From Armatimonadaceae bacterium (GTDB lineage: Bacteria; Armatimonadota; Armatimonadia; Armatimonadales; Armatimonadaceae), in contig JAUJNC010000072.1 of the NCBI GenBank assembly GCA_030446525.1, forward strand, positions 1 through 26,642: a stretch of 26,642 nt of DNA, in the 5' to 3' direction. Below, in pieces: positions 9,320 to 18,110 of the stretch. Every line of letters starts with the position of its first letter. Within the stretch, counting starts at the first letter, position 1. Both the position numbers and the translations under genes were made by a program. Below the pieces are notes generated by a model. It was not told the DNA's origin. It did no database searches and saw only the letters and a program-made list of their open reading frames with translations.

Positions 9320-11379
9320 TTCTCCAAAAATGGAGCCTGCCGGTCGCCATATTCGCGCTGGCCGGGTGCCGTCCCGTTGCCGCCGCGCCGCCGATGCCGG
9401 GTGAAACCCAGGTGTTCGATGTCACGGCCCACGGTGCCAAACCCGGGGACGGGCAGGATGATACCGCCGCCATTCAAGCGGCGATTGCGGCGCTGTTGAA
9501 GCAAAAAAACGGGCCGGGTTCGGTTCACGCGCGCGGGCCGCACACGTTGTATTTTCCCGATGGCACTTATCAAGTCGGCGCGGCGCTCTCCTTTGGCGAC
9601 CGCACGCCCAATCCCAACAAAAACCCGCGCAGCGCCATGCGCACGCTGCAAAAGCAGATTCACATCAAAGGACAAAGCCGAGGCGGCGCCGTCATCCAAC
9701 TCGCCGCAGGCGTCTTTAAAGACGCCAATCGTCCCGCCGCCGTGGTCAACCTGTTCGCCGGGAACGGCACCAACGATTTGTTTTCCAACACGGTCGAAGA
9801 TTTGACCATCGTCGTCGGCCCCAAGAATCCGGGCGCGATTGGCCTCAACTTCCACAACAACAACTGCGGCGCGGTGCGGCGCGTCACGATTCGCTCGCAA
9901 GACGGCAGCGGCTACGCCGGGCTGCGCCTGGGCGGCGGCGTGTCGGGCATCGGGCTGGTGCAGGACGTGCGCGTCGAGGGCTTCGATTACGGCATCACCA
10001 ACGGCGACGTGTATTATCCGGGCGGCAAGTTCGCCATCTGCTACGTTCTGGAAAACATCGCGCTCTCAGGCCAGTCCCAGGCCGGCATCTGGTCGCAGGG
10101 CAAGGGCTTGTCCATCCGCCGCCTGAGCAGCGACAACCGCGTGCCCGCGCTGTTGCAGGACGACCGCGACAGCCGCACCAAAGACGCTCCCGAAGCGCAG
10201 GACGACAACGGATTGATCGCCCTGATCGACGCCGATTTGAAAGGCGGCGCCCCCGATCAAGCGGCCATTGACAACCGCGACGGCTGGATTGTGGCGCGCA
10301 ACGTTCAAGCGTCCGGCTACGGCGCGACGCTGCGCGAAAGCAACAACGCCGCCCACAAACCCGTCGCGGCAACTTTTGTCAACGGCGAATACGCCACCGG
10401 CGGCGCGTTGCGCCTGTGGGACGATGTGCCCGCGCAAACCCTGAACCTGCCGGTGCAGGACGCGCCTCCATCGCTCGCCGAACGCGACCCCTCACGCTTT
10501 GTCGTGGTCGATCCCGCCGCGCAGGAGGACGACACCCTTGCGCTGCAAAACGCCATCAACGCGGGCAAGCCGGTGGTGTATTTGAAGCAGGGCGTTTTCA
10601 GAATCAGCGACACGATCCTGCTGGGCGGCGCGCAGGCGCCAAACTTCCGGCGCTTGATGGGCAACTGGGCGCGCCTGACGATGGAACCCGGCCTGCGCGA
10701 CAAGCCGGTCTTTCGCATCCCCTTCGGTGGCTCGCCCGAAGCCATCACCTTCGAAGCCGTGGATGTCGCGTTTCAGCACGGCGAAAAGCTGGGCGACGGC
10801 TTCCGCTTTTTCCAGCACGATTCGGGGGCGCCCTTGGTGTTGCGCGATTTGTTTTTGCCCAACGGCCCGTCCTACCGAAGCAGCGGCGGCGGCGATGTGT
10901 GGGTGGAAAACGTCGCCAGCGGCGGCGCCGGCGGGCATTCGATGTTGGCGGGTTGGGTGTTCTCCAAGCAGCGCGTGTGGGCGCGGCAGATCAATCCCGA
11001 AGGCTATCACCCGCATTTTCGCGTCGAAAACGGCGCGCAAGTGTGGATTCTGGGCTTCAAAACCGAGCAGCGCGGCCCGATGTTCGAGGTGGTGGGCGGC
11101 AGCCGTCTCGAAGTGCTGGGCGGCGTGCTGAACAGCCCGGCCAACGCCAAGGGCGTGCCCTCGATCATCGTGGACGATTCGCGCGTGTCGATGAGCGTTT
11201 TCGAGCGCACTTTCGAACGCTGGGGGCCGCCCAGCGGTCTGCTGGTGCGCGAAACGCGCGGCGGTCAAACGCGCGAGATGCTGACTTCCAAACCCGGCGT
11301 ATCCGGTGCGCCCCGCCGCGAAGACCCAACGCTCCTCGGCTGTGCCGTCATGCCGCTCTACGTCAGCGGCACGCCATGA
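9316..11379 (+). CDS. Beta-helix lipoprotein, tandem pectate-lyase-3/GH55-like
   Basis: A 687-residue protein. The ATG at 9316 overlaps the sulfatase stop (ATGA) and has AGGGAG five bases upstream. The N-terminus MILQKWSLPVAIFALAGC ends in a lipobox (LAGC), so it is probably a membrane-anchored lipoprotein with mature Cys18. Residues about 32-80 (VFDVTAHGAKPGDGQDDTAA) are the typical beginning of a Pectate_lyase_3 right-handed beta-helix. A second such start appears near residue 395 (RFVVVDPAAQEDDTLALQNA). Two tandem helices of this kind are the architecture of GH55 beta-1,3-glucanases, so a polysaccharide-cleaving role at the cell surface is plausible, but catalytic residues cannot be assigned here. 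The gene is intact. Its stop (11377-11379) overlaps an alternative ATG for the next gene. Confidence 0.8.
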   Translation: MILQKWSLPVAIFALAGCRPVAAAPPMPGETQVFDVTAHGAKPGDGQDDTAAIQAAIAALLKQKNGPGSVHARGPHTLYFPDGTYQVGAALSFGDRTPNPNKNPRSAMRTLQKQIHIKGQSRGGAVIQLAAGVFKDANRPAAVVNLFAGNGTNDLFSNTVEDLTIVVGPKNPGAIGLNFHNNNCGAVRRVTIRSQDGSGYAGLRLGGGVSGIGLVQDVRVEGFDYGITNGDVYYPGGKFAICYVLENIALSGQSQAGIWSQGKGLSIRRLSSDNRVPALLQDDRDSRTKDAPEAQDDNGLIALIDADLKGGAPDQAAIDNRDGWIVARNVQASGYGATLRESNNAAHKPVAATFVNGEYATGGALRLWDDVPAQTLNLPVQDAPPSLAERDPSRFVVVDPAAQEDDTLALQNAINAGKPVVYLKQGVFRISDTILLGGAQAPNFRRLMGNWARLTMEPGLRDKPVFRIPFGGSPEAITFEAVDVAFQHGEKLGDGFRFFQHDSGAPLVLRDLFLPNGPSYRSSGGGDVWVENVASGGAGGHSMLAGWVFSKQRVWARQINPEGYHPHFRVENGAQVWILGFKTEQRGPMFEVVGGSRLEVLGGVLNSPANAKGVPSIIVDDSRVSMSVFERTFERWGPPSGLLVRETRGGQTREMLTSKPGVSGAPRREDPTLLGCAVMPLYVSGTP

Positions 11380-11408
11380 TCCCGATGAATCGAGGAGACA
11401 AACCAACC

Positions 11409-12811
11409 ATGAAAAAATCCTTAGCCGCCGCATCCGTCGCCGCAACGACGGCCCTGGCCGCGACAGCGTCACCGTCGCTCGCACAGCCCGCGCCGACCAA
11501 GCCGAACATCGTTTACATCCTGGCCGATGACCTGGGCTGGGCCGATGTCGGCTGGCACGGCAGCGAAATCAAACGCCCAACCTCGACCGCCTGTGTGCAT
11601 CCGGCGCGCGGCTCGAACAGTTCTATGTGCAGCCAATCTGCACGCCGACGCGCACGGCGCTGTTGACCGGGCGTTATCCGATGCGTTCCGGCATGACCGG
11701 CGTGATTTTGCCGCACGAGAAGAACGGCGTGCCGCTCAACGAGCGTTTTCTGCCGCAGGCGCTGCGCGAAGCGGGCTATCAAACGGCGATCAGCGGCAAG
11801 TGGCATCTGGGTTCGGCCAGGCGCGCGTTCTTGCCAACGCAGCGCGGCTTCGACCATCAATACGGCCACTACTCCGGCATGATCGACTACTTCAAGCACG
11901 ACCGCCTGGGTGGCCACGACTGGCACCGCGACGACAAAGCCAACTATGACGAGGGCTACAGCACCGATTTGATCGCGCGCGAAGCCGAAACGCGCATCGT
12001 CCAACGTGACAAGTCGAAGCCGTTTTTCCTCTACGTCGCCTTCAACGCGCCGCACTCACCGTTGCAGGCGCCGCCCGAAGAAATCGCCAAATACGCTTTT
12101 ATCGAAGACCCAAAGCGGCGCACCTATGCGGCGATGGTGTCGCGCATGGACGAGCAAATCGGGCGCATCACGGCGACGCTGGAACGCGAAGGCTTGAGCG
12201 ACAACACGCTGCTGATTTTTTCCAGCGACAACGGCGGCACTTCCAAGGAGGCGGGCCGCAACCTGCCGTTGCGCGGCGACAAAAGCAGCAACTACGAAGG
12301 CGGCATCCGCGTTCCAGCCTTCGCCGTGTGGTCGGGCAAAATCGCGCCGGGGACGGTGGTGAATGAGCCGCTGCACGTCGTGGACTGGTATCCCACGATG
12401 CTCGGCTTGGCGGGTGCGAGTCTGGAACAGCCGCTGCCCCTCGACGGGCGCGACCTCTGGCCCACACTTTCAGAAAACCGCCCGATGGCGCCGCGCGACA
12501 TTTTGCTCAACCTGTGGCCCGGCAACGGCGCGCTGCGACGCGGCAACTGGAAAGTCTTCGTCCGCAACGTCGCCGTCCCAGCCGGCGCCGGGGGACAGAA
12601 AGACAAGCCGGCCACCACGCCCGTTATCGAACTGTTCGACCTGTCGCGCGACCCGAACGAAACCACCAACGTGGCCGAGCAGCATCCCGAAATCGCCAGC
12701 CAGATGCACGCCGCTCTGGAAGCATTTCGGCGTGATGCCGTGTTTTACCCGTCCGAGCCGAAGCCCGCCGATTTCAAGGCGCCTCTCGTTTACGGCGAAG
12801 GCGAGGAGTAG
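11409..12811 (+). pseudogene. Exported arylsulfatase (arylsulfatase B-like) with one frameshift
   Basis: The ATG at 11409 follows GAGGAG (11392-11397) and opens a signal peptide (MKKSLAAASVAATTALAATA). An in-frame ATG at 11376 is possible but poorer. The N-terminal motif KPNIVYILADDLGWADVGWH is typical of the family. At about 11570 a one-base loss puts KTPNLDRLCASGARLEQF into another frame. From there the protein is continuous to 12811. The cysteine of ICTPTRTALLTG (codon 11639-11641) is the formylglycine site. SGKWHLG, a histidine-containing APHSP segment and FSSDNGG supply the other metal/sulfate-binding positions, and the C-terminal LFDLSRDPNETTN is typical. With a single base restored it would be about 468 residues and full-length, so this could be a recent mutation or a sequence error. 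Expected role: periplasmic or extracellular removal of ester sulfate. Confidence 0.85.
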
Positions 12812-12858
12812 GCAATGCCAACAGTCGTCGGCAGAAAAATACACGGAGAATGCATTTC

Positions 12859-14796
12859 ATGACGAAGCCAACTCTTATCACCGCGTGCCTGCTGGGCCTG
12901 TGCGCCGCGTCGGCGTGCGCTCAGAATGCGCCGCAGCCCGCCGCGCCCGCCGCCAAGCCCGCCGCTCCCCCCAAAAAGGGAATGCTGCCCAACGTGCCGC
13001 TGCCACCGGTGGGCGCACGCGGCGAGCAAATCCCCGCCGCCACCGGCGCCAGCGTGGATGAAAGCAAGGTCGTCAAAACGCTTTACGTCGCGCCAAACGG
13101 AACCGAAAACGCGCCCGGCACGCAAGCGCAGCCGATGAAAATCGTCGCCGCGCTGCAAAGCGCCTTCGCCGACAAAGCGCGCGGCGTGGGCGTCAAGGTC
13201 ATCGTCGGCCCCGGAACTTATCGCGAAGCGCTGGGCAGCTACAAAGCCAACTTGTTCGGGGTCAAAGGCGAGGGCTTGGCCGAAGCCAACGAGGCGCCGC
13301 TGGTGATTGAAGCCGAGCGCGCGGGCACGGTGTTGGTTTCCGGCTCCGACGTGTGGAGCAACGGTTGGACGCGCGAGGGCCGTCGCCTGACGCACGATTG
13401 GCCGTATCAGTGGAAGGCGTTGACGCAGGTCGGCGGCGCCAAGTGGCTGCCGCCGCTGGGCTACCGGCGCGAGATGGTCTACGTCGGCGGCGCGCGCTTG
13501 CGCCACGTTTTGACGAGCGAAGAACTCAAACCCGGCACCTTCCACGTCGGCATTAACGCCGAGGGCGTCACGACGGGGCCGCTGACCCTCGTTTTGCCGG
13601 AGGGCGCGCCCGGCGACGCGCCCATCGAAGTCGTGGTGCGCGAAAAACTGCTCGACATCGCCGGGCATCCCAACGTGGTGCTGCGCGGTTTGCGTTTCAG
13701 TCATGCGCGCGCCACGGCAGGCGCGGTTTCGCTGCGCGCCAGCCGCAACGTGCTGATCGAGGATTGCCGCTTCGACGAGAACCTGACTCAGGGCCTCGAT
13801 GTGTCCGAGTTCAATTACCGCGACGGCAAAGGCTGCCGCGACGTGACGCTGCGGCGCACCTCGTGGAACCACAACGGCTACATGGGCCTGGTCAGCGCAA
13901 AGGGCCGCAACGTGCTGATCGAGGAGTGCGAGGGCAGTTACAACAACTGGCGCGGCGAGTGGATCAACTGGTATCGCTGGGCACCGTGCGGCCTCAAGTT
14001 CCTCCGCATGAACACCGTGACGTTTCGCCGCCATCGCGCCATCGGCAACCGGGCGACCGGAATATGGATGGACACGCAGACCGTGAACACGCGCATCGAA
14101 GACAGCCTGGTGCAAGACAATCTGCGCGGCATCCACATCGAGGGCGACGACGGCCCGACGCTGATTACGCGCACGCTTGTGGTCGGCAACCGCGTCGAAC
14201 CGCCGCCCGCCGCGCCCTGGGTGCATGGTTCGGGCATCGTCATCTCGCAAACGCCCTACGTCACGCTCAAAAACAACATCTGCTACGACAACGACGTGGC
14301 TCAAATCGGCGTCTGGGACACCTTCATCGCGCGCCAGCATCCGGGTTCGGACGGCCAACTGGTCGAAGTTCGCACCGTTGATCTGGTGGTGGAGGGCAAC
14401 GTGCTGGTGAGCCGCGGCAAGAATCAGCACGCGTTGCACATGGGCGACAAAGAGATGGATCAGGGCCGGTTTTTAGCGTCGCTGCGCTCGGACAACAACC
14501 TGTTCTGGGACGAGGACGGCCCGGTGGCGTTTTTGCTCGGCCCGGTGGCGCCCAACGTGCGCGACACCGAGGAAGAAGACCGCATGACGACCGCGACGCG
14601 CCGGCCCGATGCAAAGTCCGCCGCGCCGATTAGTCTGGAGACTTGGCGCCGCGAAACCGGACAGGACAAAAACTCGCGCGTCGCCGACCCGATGTTCAAA
14701 GCACCCGAAAAAGGCGACTTCTCGCTCTTGCCGAACAGTCCGCTGCAAGGCATGACCTTGCCGGGCCGTCGTTATAGCTCTCCCCGGAGTTATTGA
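12859..14796 (+). CDS. Exported right-handed beta-helix protein (DUF1565-like), C-terminus altered by adjacent IS
   Basis: The ATG at 12859 is preferred over the in-frame ATG at 12850 because GGAG (12845-12848) is ten bases before it. It gives a clear signal peptide (LITACLLGLCAASACAQ) and 645 residues. After a Pro/Ala/Lys-rich linker, LYVAPNGTENAPGTQAQPMK marks the DUF1565-type start of a parallel beta-helix. Repeated coils follow (NVLIEDCRF, NVLIEECEG, HIEGDDGPTLITRTLVVGN). Related proteins are polysaccharide lyases or epimerase-like enzymes, but no catalytic set can be named. The last residues (RYSSPRSY) and the stop appear to come from the IS630-type sequence that begins near 14770, so the native C-terminus has probably been replaced. 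A 189-base copy of its 3' part lies at 17769-17957. Confidence 0.78.
   Translation: MTKPTLITACLLGLCAASACAQNAPQPAAPAAKPAAPPKKGMLPNVPLPPVGARGEQIPAATGASVDESKVVKTLYVAPNGTENAPGTQAQPMKIVAALQSAFADKARGVGVKVIVGPGTYREALGSYKANLFGVKGEGLAEANEAPLVIEAERAGTVLVSGSDVWSNGWTREGRRLTHDWPYQWKALTQVGGAKWLPPLGYRREMVYVGGARLRHVLTSEELKPGTFHVGINAEGVTTGPLTLVLPEGAPGDAPIEVVVREKLLDIAGHPNVVLRGLRFSHARATAGAVSLRASRNVLIEDCRFDENLTQGLDVSEFNYRDGKGCRDVTLRRTSWNHNGYMGLVSAKGRNVLIEECEGSYNNWRGEWINWYRWAPCGLKFLRMNTVTFRRHRAIGNRATGIWMDTQTVNTRIEDSLVQDNLRGIHIEGDDGPTLITRTLVVGNRVEPPPAAPWVHGSGIVISQTPYVTLKNNICYDNDVAQIGVWDTFIARQHPGSDGQLVEVRTVDLVVEGNVLVSRGKNQHALHMGDKEMDQGRFLASLRSDNNLFWDEDGPVAFLLGPVAPNVRDTEEEDRMTTATRRPDAKSAAPISLETWRRETGQDKNSRVADPMFKAPEKGDFSLLPNSPLQGMTLPGRRYSSPRSY
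14575..14763 (+). repeat. Left copy of a 189-bp direct repeat (beta-helix gene 3' part)
   Basis: This stretch matches 17769-17957 over the same length. By eye there are about 15 differences, including two compensating one-base indels, so identity is a little above 90 percent. The left copy is in frame within an intact gene; the right copy is an isolated fragment. Confidence 0.85.
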
Positions 14797-14817
14797 CAGT
14801 TTGGGTATACTGCCCTC

Positions 14818-15245
14818 ATGCAAGCCCTCTCCCTCGATCTTCGCCAGCGCATCGTCGCCGCCCTGGAGGCCGGAGACAAGCGCGCCCACATCGCCACCCG
14901 CTTCGCTGTCTGCGAGTCCAGCGTTTACCGCATGCAACGACAATGCAAACGCCGGGGCAATCTTTCGCCCAAGCAACGCCCCGGACGTGGGTTGGCCCTC
15001 CAAGATGAGGGGTTGCCCACCCTGGAAACATGGGTGCAGCAGCAGGCCGACCCCACCGGGGCAAGTCTGGTTCAAGCCTGGAAACAAACCAGCGGCAAGT
15101 GCATCGGCCTTTGCACCGCGCCCTGCACCGGCTCAAGATGTCGTTCAAAAAAAGGGCCGCCGGGCCTGCGAGCGCGACGAAGCCAAGCGGCAAGCCTTCG
15201 GCCAGGAAGTAGCCCAAATCGCCCCGGGCGATCTGGCCTTGGTGC
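14818..15245 (+). pseudogene. IS630-type transposase, N-terminal remnant with frameshifts
   Basis: The ATG at 14818 opens a typical IS630-type N-terminus (ALSLDLRQRIVAALEAGDKR) with a helix-turn-helix (IATRFAVCESSVYRMQRQ) and the SPKQRPGR linker. After about residue 70 the expected sequence changes frame at least twice (LHRALHRLKMSFKKRA, then RRACERDEAKRQAFGQEVAQ, ending PGDLALV). The DDE catalytic part is absent: the sequence stops where an IS5-type transposase on the opposite strand begins. The upstream boundary is probably near 14770, where the beta-helix reading frame becomes atypical. A TA target site is possible there, but the right end is missing and it cannot be confirmed. Confidence 0.75.
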
Positions 15246-16168
15246 GCCGGTTGACCAGGCCCGCCACGACACGCACCACCGGAGAAGGATGCTCACGCCC
15301 ATGACGGAACACCTGCCACAGAACCGCAAACCCATTGCCTGAGCCAGCGCGTGCTCCACCACCATCCGATACCGCCACAGATGCCGGTGGTAAGCTTTGT
15401 GCTCCTCAGTCCAAGGGTGGCCGCGACGTGCCTTGGAACGGCTGGTAAATGCGCGCGCCGGGGTGATCCTTCTGGAGGCCATCGTAGCCCTTGCCCGTCA
15501 TCGCCGCCTCCTCAGGCGTCAGTCTGTCCAGCAACTTGGTCTGCCGCAGCAGCGTCCGGTCGTGGTTGGCGCCGCCCGGCACGCTCTCAGAGAGAGCATC
15601 GATGTGCCCATCCGGGCGCACGCCCACCTGGTTCTTGAGCGTGTGCGCCTTCTTCTTGCCCCAGTAGTAGGGCTTCTGCTGATCGTGGGCAGGCGTGTCG
15701 CCCTTGGTGCTCCTGGATGCGCTGCTCTTTGGCATCAATGACCAGACGAACGTCAGGAAAGGCATCCATCACCGCTTGCGGCGAGCGCAGCTTGGGCCGC
15801 TCGGGAGCAGGGCGCTCAAAGGCGAAGGTGCTCATGCTCTGCAAGGTAGCTAAAACATCCTTGAGATTGTCTTCGACATTAGTCTTGTTGAGCCCGAAGA
15901 AGAAGCCCAGGATCTCATAGGTGGTATAGACGCGCAGCCAGATGAGCGTCATCAGTAGCCGGTCGCGAAGGTCATGGCGGTGGGGCCCTCCCGCCCCCGC
16001 CAGACGCTGCCGGGGGCGTTTGTCGCGCTTCGTGATGTTGAGCGTGGCGCGGCGTCGGGCGTGGGCGGGTGCGAACTCTTCGTGGAGGGCGTCGAACTCG
16101 GCTACGCTCATGCCGGTCATGCTAACAAAGGCCCAGGGGCGGGCGGACAGCTTCTGATAGGTCACCAT
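15236..16168 (-). pseudogene. IS5-type (DDE_Tnp_4) transposase, frameshifted remnant
   Basis: Read on the minus strand from the ATG at 16168 (MVTYQKLSARPWAFVSMTGM). The N-terminal domain contains RDRLLMTLIWLRVYTTYEIL and the helix FFGLNKTNVEDNLKDVL. The DDE nuclease part follows in other frames: VRLVIDAKEQRIQEHQG, KPYYWGKKKAHTLKNQV, TGKGYDGLQKDHPGARIYQP, WRYRMVVEHALAQ and VVRVVAGLVNRRTKA. At least three frame changes (near 15740, 15440 and 15335) break it. The usual aspartate in the DKGYDG-type motif is glycine here, another sign of decay or error. The C-terminus abuts the IS630-type remnant at about 15236-15245. I could not find matching terminal inverted repeats, so element ends are not given. 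Confidence 0.75.
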
Positions 16169-16224
16169 GCTTGAAAGTTTACCAGACGAGACGACAACAA
16201 AGCAATTGCGCCACAACTCTAATT

Positions 16225-17430
16225 ATGAGAACCATTCTGCTGTATTCCGGCTGGCAAACGGCCAACATCGGCGACATCGGCCACACGACGGGGACGGTGC
16301 GCTACTTAACGCAGCACATCCCCGACGCCCGTCTCACCGTGTGCGTATGCCGGTCTAACCCGGCGATTCTGGCGATGCTGCAACGGCGATTTCCCACCGC
16401 CGAGTTTTTCGGGAGCAGTTTCGACTCCCAGGCCGCGCGACCACGCCCGAATTGCAGGCGGCATTTGAAAAGTGCGAGATGTTCATCCAGAATTCGGGGG
16501 ATGATCTACAACCGTTTCTGGCACGCTTCGCCGCGGATCGTGGATTTGTGCGCGCAGCACGGCAAGGCGCTGTGCATTTACGGCCAATCGTTCGACGGCT
16601 TTCCCGAAGAGACGGAAGCGGAATGGGCGAGCGATTGGCCAACGTCGATCTGATCTACACCCGCGAAGCCGACTCGCTGGCGTATTTGCGGCGCATCGGC
16701 GCGCGACCCGGCGTGCTGGAGTTCGGGCCGGACGGCTGTTTCGGCAGCGACGTGCGCGACGAGGCCCGCGCCACCGCCTATTTGCGCGAAAGCGGCCTGC
16801 AAGACGGCGAGTTTTGGTCGTGATTCTGCGCTCCAACACGCCCAAAAATGGACGGCGAAGCGACGTGTTGAACCCCAAAACGCCCTCACCTGAAGAAACC
16901 GCGCAGGGCGAACACTGGTCGGCGCAACTGCGCGACGTCATCACGCAGTGGGTCGAACGCACCGGCCACAAAGTGCTGCTGGCCCCCGAAGTCGATAAGG
17001 AAATCACGCCCGCCAAAGCCAACATCCGGGACAAACTGTCCGCCCGGATTCAGCCCAGGTCGTTCACCGCGCCCACTTTTGGAACGTGGACGAGGCCACC
17101 TCGGTTTACGCCGCGCCCGCGCCATGGTAGCGATGGAGCCGCATTCGTGCATCTGGCTTTAGCGAACGGCACGCCCGCGATCCATTTTTACACGCAAGCA
17201 CGGCATCAAAGCCGCGATGTTCCGCGACATCGGCCTGCCCGAATGGCTGATGGACATTGACGAGTTGCCCGCCAAGCCTGCACCGACGCGCTGTTACAAA
17301 TCGAAGCCGATACCGGGCGTGCGCGGGCCAAAGTCGAGCGCGCCATGAACTTCGTCCACGCGCGCTCGGCGGAAATGATGAACGATCTGAGGCGTATTTT
17401 GGAGGGCGGGGCGCCGGAGGATGAAACACT
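16225..17430 (+). pseudogene. Polysaccharide pyruvyl transferase family protein, heavily frameshifted
   Basis: The ATG at 16225 starts MRTILLYSGWQTANIGDIGH, the GD-type opening of the PS_pyruv_trans family. Recognisable blocks follow in order but in different frames: ELQAAFEKCEMFIQNSG, MIYNRFWHASPRIVDLCAQ, KALCIYGQSFDGFPEE, NVDLIYTREADSLAYLRRIG, VVILRSNTPKNGRR, RDVITQWVERTGHKVLLAPE, AHFWNVDEATSVYAA, RAMVAMEPHSC, GTPAIHFYT and GIKAAMFRDIGLPEWLMDID. The order is complete, so this is one gene with at least eight small indels. Family members transfer pyruvyl groups to sugars or are related glycan-processing enzymes; members near sulfatase/GH loci are mostly uncharacterised. The C-terminal helix (SAEMMNDLRRILEGG) runs into an inverted-repeat element at 17432, and no native stop is seen. 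Confidence 0.75.
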
Positions 17431-17431
17431 T

Positions 17432-17576
17432 GGCAGGAGGGTCTGCGGTCAAGCGTCCGCTGGACGCGCGCGCGCTGCAACTCAAAGAGTCTGCGCGGGT
17501 CTGTCTTACACCGCGCACAAGCCACAGCTTCTTTCCCCGCGTCCAACGGACGCTCGGCTTGGCCCTCCTGCTGCCG
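17432..17576. mobile_element. 145-bp inverted-repeat element, MITE/REP-like
   Basis: The left arm holds CAGGAGGG (17434-17441) and AGCGTCCGCTGGACGCG (17452-17468). The right arm holds the reverse complements, CCCTCCTG (17563-17570) and CGCGTCCAACGGACGCT (17538-17554), with one mismatch in the 17-base block. Each 17-base block is itself a hairpin (GCGTCC-NNN-GGACGC). A third hairpin, GCGCGG / CCGCGC, lies in the middle. No target duplication or coding capacity was found. Confidence 0.6.
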
Positions 17577-17579
17577 GGC

Positions 17580-17768
17580 GGAAACCATCGAAACCGACGA
17601 CCCGAAACTGGTGAATGAAAGCAGGGCTTCGCGCTTGTGGTTCGATGTCGCCGTGACGGCCGCGCGGCGCGTCTGGTTTGGCGATGCACCCAGCGACTTT
17701 AGAGAAAGGTGCTGTTTTACGGTTACTCGAACCGCTGGCTCAAGACCAAGTGCGACATGGACACCTCC
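17580..17768 (+). pseudogene. Unassigned gene scrap, possibly the C-terminal part of a PhyH-type dioxygenase
   Basis: Readable segments are ETIETDDPKLVNESRASRLW and, in another frame, RKVLFYGYSNRWLKTKCDMD (about 17703-17762). The latter resembles the late strand of phytanoyl-CoA dioxygenase-like proteins, which often carry an LFYGY-x-x-RWL segment. The evidence is limited to that motif, and the preceding metal-binding residues cannot be found. It is fused directly to the beta-helix fragment at 17769. Confidence 0.3.
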
Positions 17769-17957
17769 GAAGACCGCATGACGACCGCGACGCGTCAGCC
17801 CGATGCAAAGTCCGCCGCGCCGATTAGTCTGGAAACCTGGCGCCGCGCAACCGGACAGGACAAAAACTCGCGCGTCGCCGACCCGATGTTCAAAGACCCG
17901 GCAAAGGCGACTTCTCGCTCTTGCCCGAACAGTCCGCTGCAAGGCATCAAGTTACCG
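17769..17957 (+). pseudogene. Copy of the 3' part of the beta-helix gene
   Basis: It encodes MTTATRQPDAKSAAPISLET and DKNSRVADPMFKDP, nearly the same as the end of the intact gene at 12859-14796. A one-base indel in the AAAG-rich segment shifts the end out of frame, then an extra C restores it. The upstream 1.7 kb of a beta-helix gene is absent. It is either the remnant of a second paralogue or a recombination product. Confidence 0.8.
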
Positions 17958-17990
17958 CCTGTCTCAACACCATAAAATTGTATAAACTCG

Positions 17991-18071
17991 GACAAGCCCA
18001 ACATTCTGCTCATCACGACCGACCGCTTGGCGCTTCGACACCTGTTGAAATCTGCGCCGGGCGGAGGGTAA
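17991..18071 (+). pseudogene. Sulfatase N-terminal fragment
   Basis: The codons from 17991 read DKPNILLITTD, the conserved opening of formylglycine sulfatases (KPNILLI-x-x-D, where the aspartate binds calcium). After a frame shift RFDT follows, as expected for a TDQQRFDTL-type start. The rest of the gene is absent. The Gfo/Idh/MocA gene starts 40 bases downstream. Confidence 0.5.
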
Positions 18072-18110
18072 ATCGTTGAGATCGTAAGGATAGAACAGGA
18101 GATTGTCAAT

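Noticed and set aside
11560..11580. Programmed frameshifting in the second sulfatase
   Set aside because: The AAACGCCC context is not a standard slippery heptamer with a clear downstream structure, sulfatases do not use programmed frameshifts, and similar small indels occur elsewhere in the window.
14794..14813. TTGACA followed by TATACT before the IS630-type start codon
   Set aside because: The two hexamers are only seven bases apart, far too close for a sigma-70 promoter.
17421..17700. Short minus-strand frames with RRAKPSVRWTRGKKLW as a small gene
   Set aside because: They overlie the inverted-repeat element and change frame within it; such frames are a common artefact of repeat elements.
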